Origin: Stromatinia cepivora
Taxonomy: Eukaryota > Ascomycota > Leotiomycetes > Helotiales > Sclerotiniaceae
Direction of reading: 5' to 3'
Assembly: GCA_014898415.1 (NCBI GenBank)
Contig: RCTD01000024.1
Coordinates: forward strand, 496,001-560,000
DNA: 64,000 nucleotides
In this document: positions 62,622 to 64,000 of the stretch, piece after piece
How the letters are laid out: every line of letters starts with the position of its first letter
Numbering within the stretch: the first letter of the stretch is position 1
Made by a program: the position numbers and the translations under genes
Notes under the pieces: model-generated
Seen by the model: only the letters and a program-made list of their open reading frames with translations
Database searches by the model: none
What the model was told of the DNA's origin: nothing

Positions 62622-64000
62622 ATTAATAGAATAATGAAAAAAAGTTATTATTCTATTACGAAAGCATTTTCCTGTTTATCATGAAAAGGGCGTAGATAAT
62701 CTAAATAATTGGAAACAGTATTATTCGTTGATTATATTTTAATTCACAAATCGATAAATAAAATATTGTTTGAATTGATCTATGGGTGGAAAGCTGTATT
62801 ACTTTTTGAAACTATGTATACGATTTAAAGGATCCTTAATTGAGAAAGTATACGAACCCGGGAAGATTTATTGGTCATTAAAGTACAATAATTAAAAATG
62901 TTAAATAAAAATATTGAAGAAGCAATCTTTCATAAATAGTACTACAGAAAAGATAATAAACTTCGATATAATCTCGATCGCAAAATACTAAATAAGAATA
63001 TTCGAGTTGGAGATATAGTTCTATATCACGATCCCTGATCAAAAATCGATATATTTCGCAATACAAAACTTGCTTTTAAATGATACGGACCTTACAAAAT
63101 GATAAAGAAATTGGAGGGTCTTTTTATATACACCCTTGAAAAAATGAATGATACCCCGCTTAATGGAATTTATACAGGTATCCATTTCAAGAAATACATC
63201 TTGCACTTAAACCTCTTTGTAAATAATAATTCTAAGGATTTATATGAATAAATAAACCAAAAAAATCGAGTTTTTAAGTATCTATAGTTTTCCAAATAAA
63301 AGATGATAAACAACCAAAGACTATTCTTTGTTTAATCATAAAACAATATAAAACCAAAAAGAAAAGAATAAATGTAACAAACCGAAAAAGAATTGTTACT
63401 ATAAACTTCTGATCACTAATTAAAAAGTTCGATAAGGAAAACCTTATAATCCTTAAAAAGGGAAGGATGTTTGAATCTTTTTTGAAAAAACTTATTATAC
63501 TATTGATTTTACTCTTAAACAACTTGCGAATAATTCCTGAACAATACTTGAATAATTCAATATTTTCTTTTTAAAATCTGCTCTCTCTAATAATTTGATT
63601 TGAAATTATCAATTCTTTATTTATACTTATTTTATCATTTATATAAGTTTTTATTTAAATTTTGATATAATATCTGGAGAAGGATCTAGTCAGGCTATGG
63701 TTTTCTACTCTATTAGTAATAATATTTTTTTTTTATTTGATACAAGAATTATTCTTTTAATAGCGAAATCGAAATATTTATATTTATTGAAACTCTTGAA
63801 GTTAAAGAAAAATATAATATTTTTGAATAATGGTTTAATTACTTTGTAAATATTGTTGATCTCGTTGAAGATTTTATAAATGAAGTAAGAGATCGGATTG
63901 AAGGTTAGAAGTTTTATAAAGCGATTGGTTTTTTCAAGGTTGGTTATTTTGTTAAGAATAATAATACAATTTAATTTGTTGAATAACGCTATAATAAAGT

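Larger units (their letters stand above)
56140..64000 (+). mobile_element. Element D: Ty3/gypsy retrotransposon, RIP-mutated, runs off the window
   Basis: A probable 5' LTR (about 56140-56341, from TTGGGATATCAAGGCC to CTACAATA) is followed by a leader and gag. The Gag region is at about 57790-58540, with a damaged CCHC zinc knuckle (CYYYFERPLYNNN) near 58370. The protease is at 59353-59651 (IDLGLIINIMS). Reverse transcriptase is at about 60560-61110 (FFFGYDQIPL and YLNDIGVKGP). RNase H is at about 61240-61800, ending with TKWIAWIRLFDFNIRYISG. Integrase is at about 62400-62640 (DEGLENKGAVFTY and ISAYYL). The integrase tail near 63100-63230 reads EGLFIYTLEKMNDTPLNGIY. This is the gypsy gene order. 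Stops abound. No 3' LTR is recognised before 64000. Confidence 0.85.

Overview
This looks like a nuclear chromosome segment from a filamentous ascomycete. Genes are compact, with short GT-AG introns of about 46-130 bp, and gene-bearing DNA alternates sharply with extremely AT-rich blocks full of mutated retrotransposons. The substitutions that destroy these elements are C-to-T and G-to-A, which is the signature of repeat-induced point mutation (RIP). A Leotiomycete, perhaps a Botrytis/Sclerotinia relative, is my best guess. That is an inference from gene content and genome style, and I could not test it.

Layout. 1-5600: intergenic DNA, then a PHO81/NUC-2-type SPX-ankyrin-GDPD phosphate regulator (1376-5103). 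5773-21125: a RIP island made of a Ty3/gypsy chromovirus ('element B', 282 bp LTRs) split by a complete 8286 bp Ty1/copia element ('element A', 309 bp LTRs, 5 bp target duplication ATTAT). A partial second copy of B follows (21126 to about 21718). 22114-26130: two 17-bp-type minisatellites flanking a DUF7924-like gene that carries an in-frame stop (23194-24885, minus). 26671-40853: a housekeeping block with alanine aminotransferase, mRNA cap methyltransferase ABD1, proteasome subunit RPN7, the mitochondrial Rho GTPase GEM1/Miro, the carbon-catabolite-repression WD40 protein creC and a divergent GCN5-like acetyltransferase with a bromodomain. 40854-49265: about 8.4 kb with ordinary base composition but no convincing gene, only a possible remnant near 48 kb. 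49266-51008: SEN54 (tRNA-splicing endonuclease subunit) beside an intron-containing tRNA-Leu(UAG). 51796-64000: a second RIP island of apparently nested elements: a pogo/Fot1-type DNA transposon fragment, a second copy of A, another copia element (C) and a gypsy element (D) running off the window.

The housekeeping genes are not a pathway cluster. They cover phosphate sensing, amino-acid metabolism, mRNA capping, proteolysis, mitochondrial dynamics, glucose repression, chromatin acetylation and tRNA splicing. Splice models were built by hand; each one restores a continuous reading frame and known family residues. Four of the eight genes begin with a coding exon of only 5-17 nt.

I do not see a convincing new multi-gene system. 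The most interesting signals concern genome dynamics. An exact unoccupied copy of element A's target site lies 15 kb from the occupied one. RIP damage in the LTR pairs is mirror-image, with the outer edge of each element spared and the inner side mutated. The second island records successive insertions. The DUF7924-like gene appears to have decayed by point mutation.
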